A DNA stretch of 64,000 bases. It comes from Telopea speciosissima (taxonomy: Eukaryota; Streptophyta; Magnoliopsida; Proteales; Proteaceae). The position numbers were made by a program, and so were the translations under genes. The notes beneath the pieces are model-generated. The model saw only the letters and a list, made by a program, of their open reading frames with translations, was not told the DNA's origin and did not search any database. This document shows positions 1-11,715 of this stretch, in pieces (the stretch's first letter is position 1; the number at the start of each line of letters is the position of its first letter). The stretch covers positions 67,383,557 to 67,447,556 of the forward strand of contig NC_057921.1 of assembly GCF_018873765.1 (NCBI RefSeq), in the 5' to 3' direction.

Positions 1-57
1 CCAACCCTAGATTTATTTATAAAGAAATAAGCCCATTTCGGTGATGAATCTGCATCA
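1..57 (-). mobile_element. Terminal fragment of a TG...TA-type LTR
   Basis: Read on the minus strand, the LTR starts at 57 with TGATGCAGATTCATC and continues off the left edge with GGCTTATTTCTTTA and CTAGGGTTGG. These words match the starts of the LTRs at 55351 and 57698. It lies in an intron of MTA and splits an Au SINE. Confidence 0.7.
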
Positions 58-3000
58 CCTTACCCCTGCTTTTGCAGAGAATTTGTTTCCAATGGAGCAA
101 CCTTACCGTTGCACCAAGGCCTGCCCTCTATTAGCAGTAGCCTGCTAAAGCAAAAAAACTCAAAGGTGCCAGGGAAAGTAGTGACAGACAGAATTTGATG
201 AGAATCCCAGTTACCTCATTTGGTTTACGGCTTGTCTCTCGAACCTCCGCAACAATGACATCTGTATCAATATTCCGGTTTACTTCTGGATTTCCCTTTA
301 TGCCAACAAGGCAATGTTCCTTACTGTGATTGAGCCAATGTCCTGTACGCCCTGTTCTGATAATCCGCTGAAGTTGATTGGTTTTCACCCAAATGATCTC
401 CTCCACACGTTTGTATCCCCAAAGTTCCAAACTGATACAAGAAAATTGAGCTGTGAATGAGCTTAAATGAACTTTTGACCATGGTAAGATATTATCTAAT
501 CAGATTGCCATTTAAACATCACAATGAATAAAATATTCTACTTGCTCATCATCTGAATGAATACCATTCCCTTCTTTTTTGTGTTGGGGACAGCAATCTC
601 TTATTAAAGGTCAGTTTGCAATGACAACTTTATGAAGAGTATTTGATGCAGATCAGTTGATGTTTCTGCTGTGGTGGGCCAAATTGATGGAAGAAAGGAG
701 AAGAAGAGAGGAGATCGATGGGGGGGGGGGGGAGAGAGGGGAGAGAAGGGAAAGAGAAGAGAGACAAAAGAGGCAACAACTTCTATACTATCAACTGAAT
801 TTCATTGATCAAATCGTAGGGAAGCCACCAAGACTTTACATTGCTTTATAGTGTGCTGAAAACAGAAATAAGAAGAAATAAAATCTCAAACAATACCATC
901 AGCCAGGATGCACATTCCACAGAATTCTTTCAAGCGTATTGGAATACCATCAGGCTAGATTTCATAAGGCAATGAAGAAACTTAAGGCGGTATGATCAAT
1001 AGGAGCACGAATTCCATGTACAATTGCACAAATCCGCATAAAGGGAACAAGATGACTACAGACCAATTAACCTCAAGCAAGTGAAACTGTTTGACAAAAT
1101 CATACTAGTAAGCTACAATGGCAACCATAACACCTAAGATATAAAACAAAAAATAACAATGAACCAACAAGCAAATCACTACTATATCGAGTGTATATGT
1201 GAGAGGCTCAATATGCACATGTAGAGGGGATAACTGACAATTTCATTTGAGAATTTATGCAGACAGTTTGCATATTGCCTTTATAGTTCCAGTTATATGT
1301 TTAAATTTACATTTGTAGTTTCCAGTAGAGCTTCAATCAAACCCTACCTTGCCTACTCAAATTAGATCACTGAAAGAAGCAAGGCTCATTGCATAAAATG
1401 CTTAAGTTTGCTTTGTGTGCTACCATTCAACAGACATGCTTGAAAGATAACCATCAGAACTATTGAAAATAAGAATTGGAAAAGGTTCTCTGAGCCGGTA
1501 GGGGAGGGTATGCTAGCACCTTCTCTCTCTCTCTTGGAAAAGGTTCTCTGACCTGCTAGGGGAGGTTACGCACGCATGCACACACACACACACTCTCTCA
1601 GGGAAATGACCTCACTGCCCTCCTATGTACAAAACCATTTGGTTGTACCTCATTGGTATGCTCCTCTACACCGCTTGCTCAGAGAACCCTCTCCCATTAA
1701 AAGAAAAAGAAAAAAGTCCCATAACAGCTTAAATTATATTCACAATTTTTCTTTTCTTTTCTTTTTTTTTTTTGGGGGGGTGGGGGTGGGAAGAGTTGTT
1801 TCAAGTGCGCACGCAGAAGAAATGCAATATAGCACTGATTTGTCGCATTTTTTGTGGAACAATTAAATCCCCAAACCACGCATAATATTTATTGTTTGGT
1901 CAGAACCATATAACAATTCATATACTAATTGCAAGTTACTGAGTTTGTCAAAGCTAAGCACATACCAGTCTCGTCCAAGCTCCATCGCACGACCGGTGAC
2001 CCAGAGAAAAATTAATCCATCCGTCTGCAGGGCAGGAACATTGAGATTGTGCATTTCATCATCAGCCATCGTTCCATAGGGCAACTCCATATGAATATCC
2101 CATGGAGGATCTGCCATGATAACTCCAAACTGCCCCAAGATGTCCATTCTAAATGTACGGATATCACAATTAATCCATTGCGGCTCACCAAGCTCTACTT
2201 CTGAACAATATTCTGCCCGTTGAGGCTTTAATGGTTTGGGAGGTGGAAGAGCAGCAGTCCCCATCATCATGGCTGGCATATCTGGTGTTGGGTCAAGCTC
2301 ATAGTGAACATATTTGCATGTCTGTCCGCAGAATAACAAATTAGTATAAATTCTTTGTTAAACAGAATCATAAGCAACAGTAGACAAAAACACTACCTTC
2401 ATGTGACGGCAAGTATCCAGAAATGAGCAATCCCCTAAATTGAGCGATAATGCGCCGAAAATGAACCTGAACAAGACAAACAATTCAATAAAAACAAAAT
2501 ACTGTAACAAGAAATACTGAAACTAAGAAGATATCCCAATTGCAGTAACAGGGTGTATCAAATAATCAATGCTCCCAGAAATTAAATCATCTAGGCATAT
2601 AATAGAATCTATGCCCATGAACTATATAGATTGAACAGAACTACAACCATATCCAAAGATGAATGAAATTTTCAAGAAATACAACAGGAGAAACTTAAGG
2701 ACATGACAAGCTGCCATGGCCGATCGGTTGTCCATACTAATACAGTTGTTTTAAGCCAATTAATGATGCAGTATCAAGCCTGAAGAGATCCCTCATGCTG
2801 TTTTGGTCCAAATCAGAACTAGACTAACCCACAGGGCCCAGAACCAGCCTCAATTAAGCCCAGTCGCGGGTTAAGCTGGCCAGGGTTAGTCCCTGCGATA
2901 TTATTGCTGGTAGGGCCATGAAATCGACTCCAAAGAGCCACCAGACCTGAGTTTAATTTTCTTAAAGTGTCTTTTCATATTCCAACCTGTCTTTTTATTT

Positions 3001-6000
3001 TCCTAGGCTTAGTTAATATGTTGTAATGTAGCTCTAGATAGGAGAAGGATCCTACTAGAGGCCAAGCAACAGGATCTAAGAAGGGCTGCTGGTTCGAATG
3101 GACAGAACTGGGGAATTAGGGTGGAATTTGGGTTAGATTTATGAATATGAGGATGAGTCTTATATGATATTAATAGGCAGGCCTGGGGAAGCTATTAATG
3201 TAGGTTGAATGATGTTTAATTAATAAAATTGAATTTCAGAAAATTAGGGTTAGGGTTTCGGATTTTAGAATTTAGGTTGAAATTAGGGTTTTAAATGGGA
3301 GTTTAGGGCTAGGGTTGGGATCGAGTTTTCCAAGTAGGGAGGGGGATGTTCGATCCAAATATGGGAGGTTTTTAATGGCTGGTTAAGTCTGGGCAGGTTT
3401 AAGGTTCTTAGGTTTCAATGGGGTTTAATGGAGATTAGGGTTTTGGATGAGGGAAAGTGGTTCAGATCTGAATCGAATGGAGGGGAAGTGTTGGGGATGC
3501 TATGATCCAAATCTGATGAAATTCTGATGAGGGGTTAGTGCTGGACAGGGTTAAGGGTGATTAGGGTTTATGAAATTCTTTGGGGGGGGGGGGGAAGTAG
3601 AGGGTTAGAAACAAAATTGGGTCTCAAACTTACAGTAGAATCCACTGGCAGCAAGCTTGGACAGCAGAGAAGGATAGAACCACCTTCAATCTTCGGAACC
3701 CTCCCAGCCGTCACGGCGTAAGGAGTCGTAGGAGATCCACCTACCCTTTCCACCTTGATAGAACCACAAGGATGTACACTTTCAAGCACAGTTGTCAAGG
3801 CGTCGCCTAGGCAGATGCCTTGGACACCTAGGTCGCCTAATTGGTGTCACCTTGAGTTTTGCCCCTCTCCAATGCTTTGGGTCGCTTAGACGCTATGACA
3901 ACTATGCTCTCAAGGAGCAGCAGCAGCAACAAAGGAGCAATACGATTTTTTTTTTTAATTCATAAACTTGTGGGGGAGCCCCCCACAATTTAATTTTTAT
4001 AATAAAAGGCCATAGGCCAAATCCTAATACAATTTAAACTCTTCCCTCAATTAAATCATGGAGGGGGGGACCTAATTAAAACAACTTAAAATTTTAAAAG
4101 ATTAAAGACCTGTTTACCCCTAATAACTTAAAACAAAAGACACTTAGTTAAATCACTTAAATTGAACAATGGTTTGAACCGGTTCAATTTAAGTTTACAA
4201 ATAAGCTGAAATAAAACTAAGTATAGAACCTACTAAATGTAAACCTAAGCTATGGATCCAAACTAAGCCCTAATTTCAGGGCTGTTTCTTTTTCTTCTCC
4301 TTCCTTCGGGTATGGGCACTTGGTGCTGCATCAAGTTGATTTCTTTTTTATAGGTGCTTTAATTAGACTTTTCAGTTTTCAAAGTTGGGTCTTTGTTTCT
4401 ATGAAGGAGTCCAAAAGTTTGTGTTAAGTAATTAATTTTACTTGGTATTAATTTCTAGGTAATTTAATGTTTTATTGGAGTTATTTTCAAGGTGAGTAAT
4501 TAGTTTAGAATAGTGTGTTAGTCATAAAGTTTCTTGGTTTTAGTATTTAGGAGTTATTAAAGTCCAAGAGTCATTTTCTTCTTTAAATAACCATGCATCC
4601 AACCTTTTGTAACATGTTGAATTGAATTATTGAATGAAACAAAAGTTGGAGCCTTGGTGGCCAGACCTGCATTGAAGCAGTCCTCTCGCTCTCCCTCAGG
4701 TTTTTGGTGAGTCCTTCCCCTTCCCCTCTCCCCAATGTTTTCTCTTCTTTCTCTCCCCCTCTCAATCTCATCTCTTCTCCTCTCTCTCACGCGATACTCC
4801 GTCTCATCCCCCCCTCTCTTCTCTCTCTTCATCCAAGATCAGAATCTGATCATAAAACCTCGTCTTCTCTCTTTATCTTATCCCTACCCTACCTATAATC
4901 TAGATCTGATCTCTCTATTACAGATCTGAACCTTCCGCCTGTGTCAATTAATCACCAAAGTACCTTAGAATAAACTTTACATCATAAAACACTCCAAATT
5001 TAGATCATAAATGCAAAGGCTCCAACTTTACAGTACAAATTGTTAGACCTTTTTTTCCTTAAGAGGGGGGGGGGGGGGCACATCAATACCAAACAAGGAG
5101 TGTTAGCAAATAGTAATACAAACTTAGATGCCAACAACCTTTAAACAAATTTGTGCAATAAACAACACTAGCAAGCCTATTCTTCACTAACCTTCTCGCA
5201 AGCCATGTAAGATGCAGACTGACGCCGGCAATCTTCTTTTGTCAAAGCAGAGCAGTACTCCTTTAGTTGAGAACCACCTTTGGTTTTAAACTGAAACAAT
5301 AGTGCACAACAACAATATTAAATAATGCTTGGAAAAAGGAAGAAAAATATGTTAGTGCATGGGAAAAATTGGTGATGAAATGTAGTCTTCCGTAAAGACT
5401 TAAATGTTACCAGCATAAACCAAAATTCCCAGATGACGGATGACATAAGAGACAGAACATCAGCAGATTCTGTGTACGACATTTTTTTAATTCTTTCAAA
5501 TTTGGAGACATTGAAGCTAAAAAATCAACACACTATTTTTTTTTTATTTTTTATGATAGAAGCAAAAATTAATGATAGATGATTAAATATAACCTAGTGA
5601 CGGAGGACCTTTATCCGCTGCTGTAACTGCAGTGCTGCTGTGCGCATCGTGCGGCGCAGCAGCGGCCATGTGTGCACAGTGGGGCCCGCTGTGCACACAT
5701 AGCCACTGTTGTGCCACAAGATACGCACAGCAGCGCTGCAGTTACAGCAACGGATAAAAATTCAGTGAGGCTCTTATCAGTAGATTAAGCAATTCCATGA
5801 CCATTTTCTTCTCAGTGCACCACTCAGAAAGAGTGATATGATGAGAACTAAAGGTGACAGTAGGGTAAAGGGAAGGCCAAGATGACCTGTGTTGAAGTGG
5901 TGAAGGACATGGGTGCTTACGACTGCTATGGCTTTAAATGGGAGTGTATTGGTGGAACAGGATTCAGGTAACCAACGCCAATTAATCAAGATAAGGCTTA

Positions 6001-7502
6001 TTGACTTGAGTTTTTGAAAGAAGAACAAGACGACCAACAACCGGGCCACTCTTCACCATTTTACTGGAGATGGAGAAGATTTTTTTTTTTTTTTTTTGGG
6101 GGGGGGGGGGGGGGGAAGGAGGGTGGGGAATGTTCCATCTTATATGAGTCGGCAAGGAAGCTGTAAGATCATAATAGACAGCTGGTACTGAACAAAAACA
6201 AACTAACTCAATATTCAAGTACAGGATAACTTGGACAATTGAGAATTCAGCAATCGCAATGTGGAAACAAACGTATTCGTGATTCACAACAGGACAGCCA
6301 GAATTGCAAACCTTGGCGGCAACGGCAGTTTCCTTGGCAGTGGGACGATGTATGAGGTCCAAAAGCTCCTCTCCCGTCTTCGACTTCTGCAATTCCTTGA
6401 AGGATTTTTTATTCAACAACGCCTCAAGATCCTTCATGTCCTCCTCTTCGGTTCTCGGCTTCAAAGGGGCAGAATTTGGGCTTCCCAATGGTGGTCTGTG
6501 GAGGGGAGGAACACCCATCCCTCTGGGGAGTCCCATCATGCCCAGTCTAGGGCCGCCCCTCGGGCCTATCAACGGAGATCCGGCAGCCGGAAACACAGGC
6601 GACAATCCAGATAGATGGGGTTCGGCAGGTCCAAGCCACATATCCGACATTGGCCTAGGCATTGCTCCTCCCATCCCAAAAACCGCACCACTCCTATAAG
6701 CTCCACCTGTCGCCGGCGGTTGAACTTGATTCCCATCACCGGAACTCAATTCCAGTTGCTGCTGCTGAGAACTTTCTGGCAACTCCTTGACAAGACGGCT
6801 CCGGTCAATATCCAAAACGAAAACCCTCGGTTTCCCGCCAACGACGAACTCCTCCAATTCAACACCGCCATTATCGTGGGCCATCGACCTCAAAGCCATT
6901 TCAACCGCCAGTATGGAACCAGATTCACCACCCAGTTCAAACAAAGCGGACTTCTCGGCCCGGGTTGCCGACGAGTCGTTCTCTAGCTTCCTAAGCACCG
7001 CAGAAGAATCTGTGGGCGCAAAGGGTACCCGCTCCAATAGGCAAACCGCAACCATAGAACGAACGATGGACAGCGGGCTTCCGTTGCAGTCAACGGCCAG
7101 TTTCTCTCCATCTGACCGACGGAAGGTGGAAGCAGCTGCAGGGGACGGAGCAGGAGCATGATTCTTGGGGTCGGTGGTTTTGGGCTCGACGGAGGAGCGA
7201 GGGCGAGAGCGGGTCTCAGGCGTGATGGGGCGGTTGTTCTCTGGGGGTGTCTTAGGGATAAGGTTAAAGTTAGGGTTGGGTTTGGGTTTAGGGATTGAGG
7301 TTGGAGTGTATTGGCGGCCATTGAAGGCAGAGACTACCTTGAGAGAGAGATCAAGAGAAGAAACGAGGTCGGGAGCGAGAGTTTGTAAAGAGGCGATGAG
7401 GTCTTGCTGAGCGAGGCGTCGGGTTCCAATACGAGCTTCGAGTTGTTGGCGCATCTCTTTAAGGGATGCGATATCGTCGTTACCATCGGATTGGGTCTCC
7501 AT
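1..7502 (-). CDS. MTA: N6-adenosine-methyltransferase MTA (METTL3/MT-A70 family), partial at left edge, with an apparent frameshift
   Basis: Catalytic subunit of the nuclear mRNA m6A writer, partner of MTB/METTL14; uses S-adenosylmethionine. Five coding exons are seen on the minus strand: 7502-6312 (397 codons, plant-type N-terminal region), 5290-5192 and 2466-2397 (CCCH-type zinc-finger segment with [28 protein letters not shown]), 2321-1966 ([15 protein letters not shown], the catalytic [18 protein letters not shown]) and 431-215 ([48 protein letters not shown]). All junctions are GT-AG and their phases agree, except at the 70-nt exon 2466-2397. There HFRRIIA and LGDCSF are in different frames, about 14 nt short of the family pattern, so the literal reading stops early in the next exon. 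The last exon(s), normally encoding the rest of the methyltransferase domain, lie beyond position 1. The start at 7502 is the first ATG of a long conserved-style N-terminus. Family identity is certain; integrity is not. Confidence 0.9.
58..126 (-). mobile_element. Au SINE, 5' part, broken by an LTR
   Basis: Minus-strand words GCCTTGGTGCAACGGTAAGG, GTTGCTCCATTG, GGAAACA and AAGCAGGGGTAAGG are the head and body of the plant Au SINE. The copy stops exactly where the LTR at 57 begins, so its 3' part probably lies to the left of the window. Confidence 0.65.
432..1965 (-). other. MTA intron between the DPPW exon and the next exon
   Basis: No coding sequence is seen. It holds a G-rich purine tract (about 685-770), a short CA repeat followed by CT near 1577-1597, and a poly-T/poly-G run near 1750-1790. 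Donor at 1965 (GTATGTGC) and acceptor at 432-433 keep a split cysteine codon (TG|T). Confidence 0.6.
3024..4333 (-). mobile_element. Solo LTR of the TG...TA family inside MTA intron 2
   Basis: On the minus strand it starts TGATGCAGCACC at 4333 and ends AGCTACATTA at 3024, about 1.31 kb, the same length and ends as the LTR at 57698-59001. It shares the U3 words TTGAACCGGTTCAA and TTCAATTTAAGTGA, a GCTGCTGCT run, and a U5 rich in AACCCTAA-like words. Flanks are TGTTG (3019-3023) and AGTTG (4334-4338), a 4/5 match for a 5-bp target duplication. No internal region remains, so this is a solo LTR produced by LTR-LTR recombination. Confidence 0.75.
3794..3907. mobile_element. Small TIR element (MITE-like) nested in the solo LTR
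   Basis: The ends form an imperfect inverted repeat: AGTTGTCAAGGCGTCGCC on the left, and the reverse complement of the right end reads AGTTGTCATAGCGTCTAAG. It interrupts LTR sequence that otherwise continues on both sides. No target duplication is clear. Confidence 0.55.
4334..5191 (-). other. Remainder of MTA intron 2 (upstream part)
   Basis: No coding sequence is seen. There is a long CT-rich stretch (about 4690-4920) that makes artefactual ORFs on both strands, and a poly-G run near 5067-5078. The intron runs from 5191 to 2467 and is about 2.7 kb, of which almost half is the solo LTR. Confidence 0.5.
5609..5759. mobile_element. Hairpin MITE in MTA intron 1
   Basis: Almost the whole segment folds back on itself. 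The left arm TTTATCCGCTGCTGTAACTG pairs with the right arm read backwards as TTTATCCGTTGCTGTAACTG, continuing through GCTGCTGTGCG. The centre contains ATGTGTGCACAG facing CTGTGCACACAT. It lacks coding capacity. Superfamily is unclear because no target duplication is obvious. Confidence 0.7.
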
Positions 7503-7724
7503 CTGTACTTCTCCACTGGTTGCAATGGGGGGTTTTCTGCCTCCTCTTCTGTGTCAGCTACTCAGCTTTGCTCATTCTCATTTCGACCCAACAGATATCA
7601 CAAAACCTGCCAAACCCGGTTCATGATAGACCAAGGGAACTGAGTGTAGTTTGAAGGGTTAAGAAGGTTAGTTAGGGTCGGATCCTTATCCCCTCAATTT
7701 ACCTGCCTCTCAATATCTTCAATT
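7503..7724 (-). promoter_or_regulatory. Presumed MTA 5' UTR and proximal promoter
   Basis: This is the stretch directly upstream of the MTA start codon, before the first recognisable repeat. MTA and the U-box gene are divergent with about 4.2 kb between their start codons, most of it transposon debris. No specific promoter element is claimed. Confidence 0.3.
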
Positions 7725-8042
7725 CTATCTAATAGGGGGTGGAAATGACCACTCTACTCCCTGCCCGAACATACTACCGGGTGGGATCCACCTCCCTATA
7801 TTAGAGGGAATTAAGGAAATTGACGGGCAGGCAAATTGAGGTGATAATTTTCCAATTAGGGCCATATTAAAACTCCAAATTTCTTTGATGCTGATGTTGG
7901 TACTGTTTGCATATTTTTTGATGCTGATGTTGGTACTATTTGCATATCGCCATCCTTGAATCAGACCATTAAGTTCTGCTTTCATGCTGTCAGAGGAAGT
8001 AATGTACCCAGTAGAAATTAGAAATCCCTGATCTGCTAGCAA
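7725..8042 (-). pseudogene. LINE RNase H-domain fragment
   Basis: A minus-strand reading has GFLISTGYITSSDSMKAELN followed by GLIQGWRYA, which resembles the segment of plant LINE-encoded RNase H domains around the conserved acidic residue (typically ..SMxAELxALxxGL..). A direct repeat of about 30 bp (TTTGATGCTGATGTTGGTAC, at 7884 and 7918) interrupts it. It is too short to be functional. Confidence 0.4.
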
Positions 8043-8710
8043 AATGCAAAATGCCCACCCTATTAATCTTAATTGAGGTTAAAAAATGTCTGTGCAGTTT
8101 AAAACAGGACAATGCATTTCAAAGTTAGACAAGGCAGGTAAGATAGGTGTTTTTTTTTTTTTTTTGTTAAAGGGTAAGATAGTTTAACTCATGGTAACAA
8201 GGAGATAAGCTAGGATTAGATATAATGGTAGGTGGAGTAATGTTCAAATCACTGAGCCATTTATATACAGACTCCAATACCAACTTGGGATCAGTTGTGG
8301 TTGACCCATGGATTACTTTGTTCCTTACATCCCAAATGAAATAACAAATAATTATAAAAACTTGACAAAACTAGATAGAAGATTGTTTGTCCTAAGAACA
8401 GTATCTCTGAGTTGTTACGGTGGCTACGTCAGCAACTCTCTCTTTCTCTCCTCTTTAACACACATTCTTGCCCTCTATTGACGAAAAACTACCCCTTGAT
8501 AGACTACTAGCTCAGAGAACCCTCTTCAAAATATAATATATATTTTTCTCATCTTTTTAACATCAATTTTTTGTAATCAAATTCAATCAAATATCCTGGT
8601 CCATGTCTATATCTTATGTGGTGATCAACGTAACAAAAATCATTTAATAAGAAAGGGAGAATCTTATCTTACCAAAAAAATAAAAGAAAGGGAGAATCTT
8701 ACAGTAACCA
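8043..8710. other. Intergenic, no gene seen
   Basis: AT-rich sequence between the RNase H fragment and the next MITE. No ORF, RNA gene or clear repeat boundary is recognised. Confidence 0.4.
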
Positions 8711-8950
8711 AAATGGTGAATTAAGAAGTTGTAATCTTACTTCTTTGCCCTTTTAAGATAATACATTTTCCCCCTATGAAAGTAAATCATGTCATTTCAC
8801 ATAAATATTGCATTAAAATATGGTATTAAGTAACTTTCAACTTTTTTTAAAATTAGTGTTTACCCGTACTTTAAATGCATCATTGAATAATTTGTAGGAA
8901 TACGATAACTAGCAATTAAAAGATGGTTACAACTTCTTAGTTCACCACTT
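8711..8950. mobile_element. MITE, about 240 bp
   Basis: Terminal inverted repeats: AAATGGTGAATTAAGAAG at the left, and the reverse complement of the right end reads AAGTGGTGAACTAAGAAG, followed on both sides by TTGTAA. The interior is AT-rich and non-coding. Superfamily not determined. Confidence 0.65.
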
Positions 8951-9169
8951 AAGTGACAAGAAGATGTACCCATTAAGAAAACACTTTCATTGTAAAAATG
9001 TGTAAAAAAGTATCTTTATAGAAAATGAAGGAGGATCCTTTTATATTAATTTCTCAACCAATTTATTAGTAGCAATAATAATATGTAGAGGATAGGAGGA
9101 GAGGAGTAATTGGACCTTTTTGATTGAGAAGTTACTTGTCTTACAAAATTAAAACGATAATTGTTTATT

Positions 9170-9535
9170 AGTTACACTCTTGAGTCCCACGTCGGTTGCA
9201 GACTTTGATCTCTCCCTCCTCTCAAGCTAGTTTTTGGGTTGGGCTCTCTGAAGGCTTGTAACATTGGTGTTTTCATTGACTCCATCTTCTGACTACTCAA
9301 AAGAGGCGATCTAAGGGGGAATAAGAGGGCTACTTGACAAGAAAGTTAGAGTGGAGTTGTCTCTCTGCCTAGAGTGGGCCAACGAAGACGTTGTCTTCTA
9401 AGCATGGGGGAATGTTACACTCTTGAGTCCCACATCGGTTGCCTTGGTGACTTGATGTGTGCTTATAAGACTTTGGGCTCTCCTTCCTCTCAAGCTAGCT
9501 TTTGGGCTGGGCTTTCTTAAAGTCTACCAACTTTT
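9170..9535 (+). mobile_element. TRIM-like miniature LTR element
   Basis: Two short direct repeats share GTTACACTCTTGAGTCCCAC, CATCGGTTG/CGTCGGTTG, CTCTCAAGCTAG and TTTTGGG. The first (about 9170-9263) ends GTAACA; the second (about 9413-9535) starts TGTTACAC directly after an ATGGGGGAA purine tract. About 150 bp separates them. The GTCCCACATCGG word is common in plant TRIM-type LTRs. No coding capacity. Confidence 0.55.
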
Positions 9536-9867
9536 GATATCCATATGAGCTTAGGTCTTTGGATCTACTTCATCGCCAAACTTCAACCCTACAGGACTTT
9601 TCCTTTTGTTTTTCATAAAAAAAAAATAAAAAATCCCTCCTATTGAGAATCAAAACTCAACAATAACGAGAATTGATTTGGATCACCCTTACTTTGAATT
9701 TTGTCTGATTTGTTTCAATAATCAACAGATCTTCAAAATATGAACCGATGGATTGGAGAACTACACCTTATACCACGTACACCTTAGATTGCCCCAAAAC
9801 CTGATCCTAGCCCAGTTCAGACCTCACCCACCCTCAGGGAATTACTTGATCTTACAAGCGTTGATTC

Positions 9868-10420
9868 TTTTATCTGTGATGGCAATTTTTTAAAAGATGC
9901 AGGGGAAGCAGGATGGGTGGCCATCATCATCCAAAACAATAAAATTTTAGGGAGAATGTTCTTTGTGCCGCAGCGCAACTTGCGTCCAGGCACATGGGCA
10001 GCCTGTGTAGGGGGGTAGGGTGGTCATTGTGCCCACCTCCATGTGCCTGGGCGCAGGCTGTGCTACGGTACAGAGAACAACGCCCCAAATTTTTATGTGC
10101 ATGTTCTGGTTTTGGTTAAGCAGAATCAACACCAGAAGCAGAAGCAAAAGGACTACTGCTTGGACTGCGGTAGATAGGATCATGGTTCGACACTCCTCTT
10201 ACCATCTGGACTGACTGCGCAGACTTGATCCAATGGCTCACCCAACCTACTATGCAATGGTCGTGGGAAGTTTTCACTGTTTTATGGGACGTTAAGAACA
10301 TTTTGCTTGATTTTCTTAATTTGTATAAAGCTAGATATTTTATCCAGACTGCTCATGATCTGCCTTTTGAAGTTCATCTCTCTCCCCTTCGTAACAAGGG
10401 CATAAGGATCTTTTGGAGAG
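9868..10420 (+). pseudogene. LINE RNase H domain, split by a hairpin MITE
   Basis: A plus-strand reading begins FICDGNFLKDAGEAGWVAII (the first catalytic Asp region of RNase H), is interrupted at 9948-10083, then resumes as STPEAEAKGLLLGLR, a stop, and WTDCADLIQWLTQP. These are the N-terminal, EAEA and TDC..L blocks of a LINE-type RNase H. A stop codon and the MITE make it non-functional. No RT domain accompanies it. Confidence 0.5.
9948..10083. mobile_element. Hairpin MITE inside the RNase H fragment
   Basis: Left arm GTTCTTTGTGCCGCAGCGCA; the right arm read backwards gives GTTCTCTGTACCGTAGCACA, continuing through CCAGGCACATGG on both arms. A short GC-rich loop separates them. Confidence 0.65.
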
Positions 10421-10639
10421 AAAAGAGAGACTCATGGGAGTACTGGCCTTGGCAAAACTCTGTCTATCTGAATCCAGACCATCTATCCGTACATGTAGGT
10501 TTCACGTATAATTACGTGACAAAATGGAGAAAAATAGGACAGGTGGTTGGCTCTTATATGTACGTTCATCTACTGGTACATATAGAGGAACCGAACACGA
10601 CGAAACGTATAGGCAGTATATTTATGTTTCCATGAATGC

Positions 10640-11715
10640 CCTTCCAGGGAAGGTAATGGTAGTGAAAAGTACTATACAGTCTACACGGTAGCGATTGCCC
10701 ATTGCTGACCGAGGACTCCTTCCTCTTTCACTCTGCACTGTTTTAAAGTTTGGGGATAGCGACAAGGTACAAAGCTTCCTCTGTCCTCCGTTTTCTGTTG
10801 TTTTTTTCCCTTCCGGAGTCTTTGCTCCGGCGGCGATTATCTTGTTGGTGGATTATGGTCTTCCCTTCCGGGGGAAATTTGGGGTAGTTTTTTGTTTTTA
10901 TCTGTCTTCGACCTGTTACTCTTCCAGAATTTCATTTGAATTTGCAGCTTTTTGTGTGAAGCTTTCTGCTCTGATAGGTTAGTTCCTTTCTCTCTTTTCC
11001 GACGCCCCTTGGGCTACTTTGCTTGAGGTACAGCCGTACAAACCACTGCGGAAAGAAATTTGCTGGATTTACCTCTAAGGCTCTCTTGATTTCCTGACGA
11101 TTTCACAGGTATTCGGCTCGCTTACTGCACCACGACAGAAACAAGTAGAATTTTTTGGAAACTAGTCGTTACTTTTATTTAAAGATTTTTCAGATTTTAA
11201 GTATATCAATAACTACACACTCTCTAGCTCTGTTTTAATTCTTTTTTTTTTTACTGATATATTTTTTTTCTTAATAACTGTTTTGTTTCATCTGTCCTAG
11301 CTCCTTGTTCAACCCATAGGTTTAGATTCTGCGCGATAAATTTGGTGATTTGTACTTTAGTTTTAGGTTCCTGAATTGTTGCCATCTTGGTCTAGACTTT
11401 CTGGTTCTTTCTTCAATATACTTTCGCTGTTCCTCCATGTTTACTGTTGCATTTGTCTGAGATTTTCAATTTATCTAAAAAAATATCGTTCCATCATCTT
11501 CCGGACTACTCTAAAATTCTCATATTCCTGAAAATATCTTCTACAACTCTTTTCTGTGATTAAGTTTTCTTGTGGGGTGGTACCGATGTAGGTGATTATG
11601 AATAACAAGGATGGGAATTTTGGCTTTGATCATGGTGCCAATTTTTAGCATTGAGTTCGGTAACTATTGCCAGATTATCAATATGCGTTCGTAGCTTCTG
11701 CTTGCGGGCAACAGG
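10640..11715 (+). promoter_or_regulatory. Upstream region of the U-box gene, probable 5' UTR with an intron
   Basis: No transposon is recognised here, unlike further upstream. A T/C-rich stretch ends in GGGCAACAG immediately before GATGGCGG, a good splice acceptor one base upstream of the start codon. An intron in the 5' UTR is therefore plausible, with a donor such as GATAG|GTTAGT near 10976. This is inference. Confidence 0.35.

Noticed and set aside
4557..4929. Overlapping open frames on both strands
   Set aside because: Caused by a CT-rich low-complexity tract in an MTA intron.
6261..7410. Several plus-strand and shifted open frames
   Set aside because: Shadows of the GC-rich first exon of MTA.
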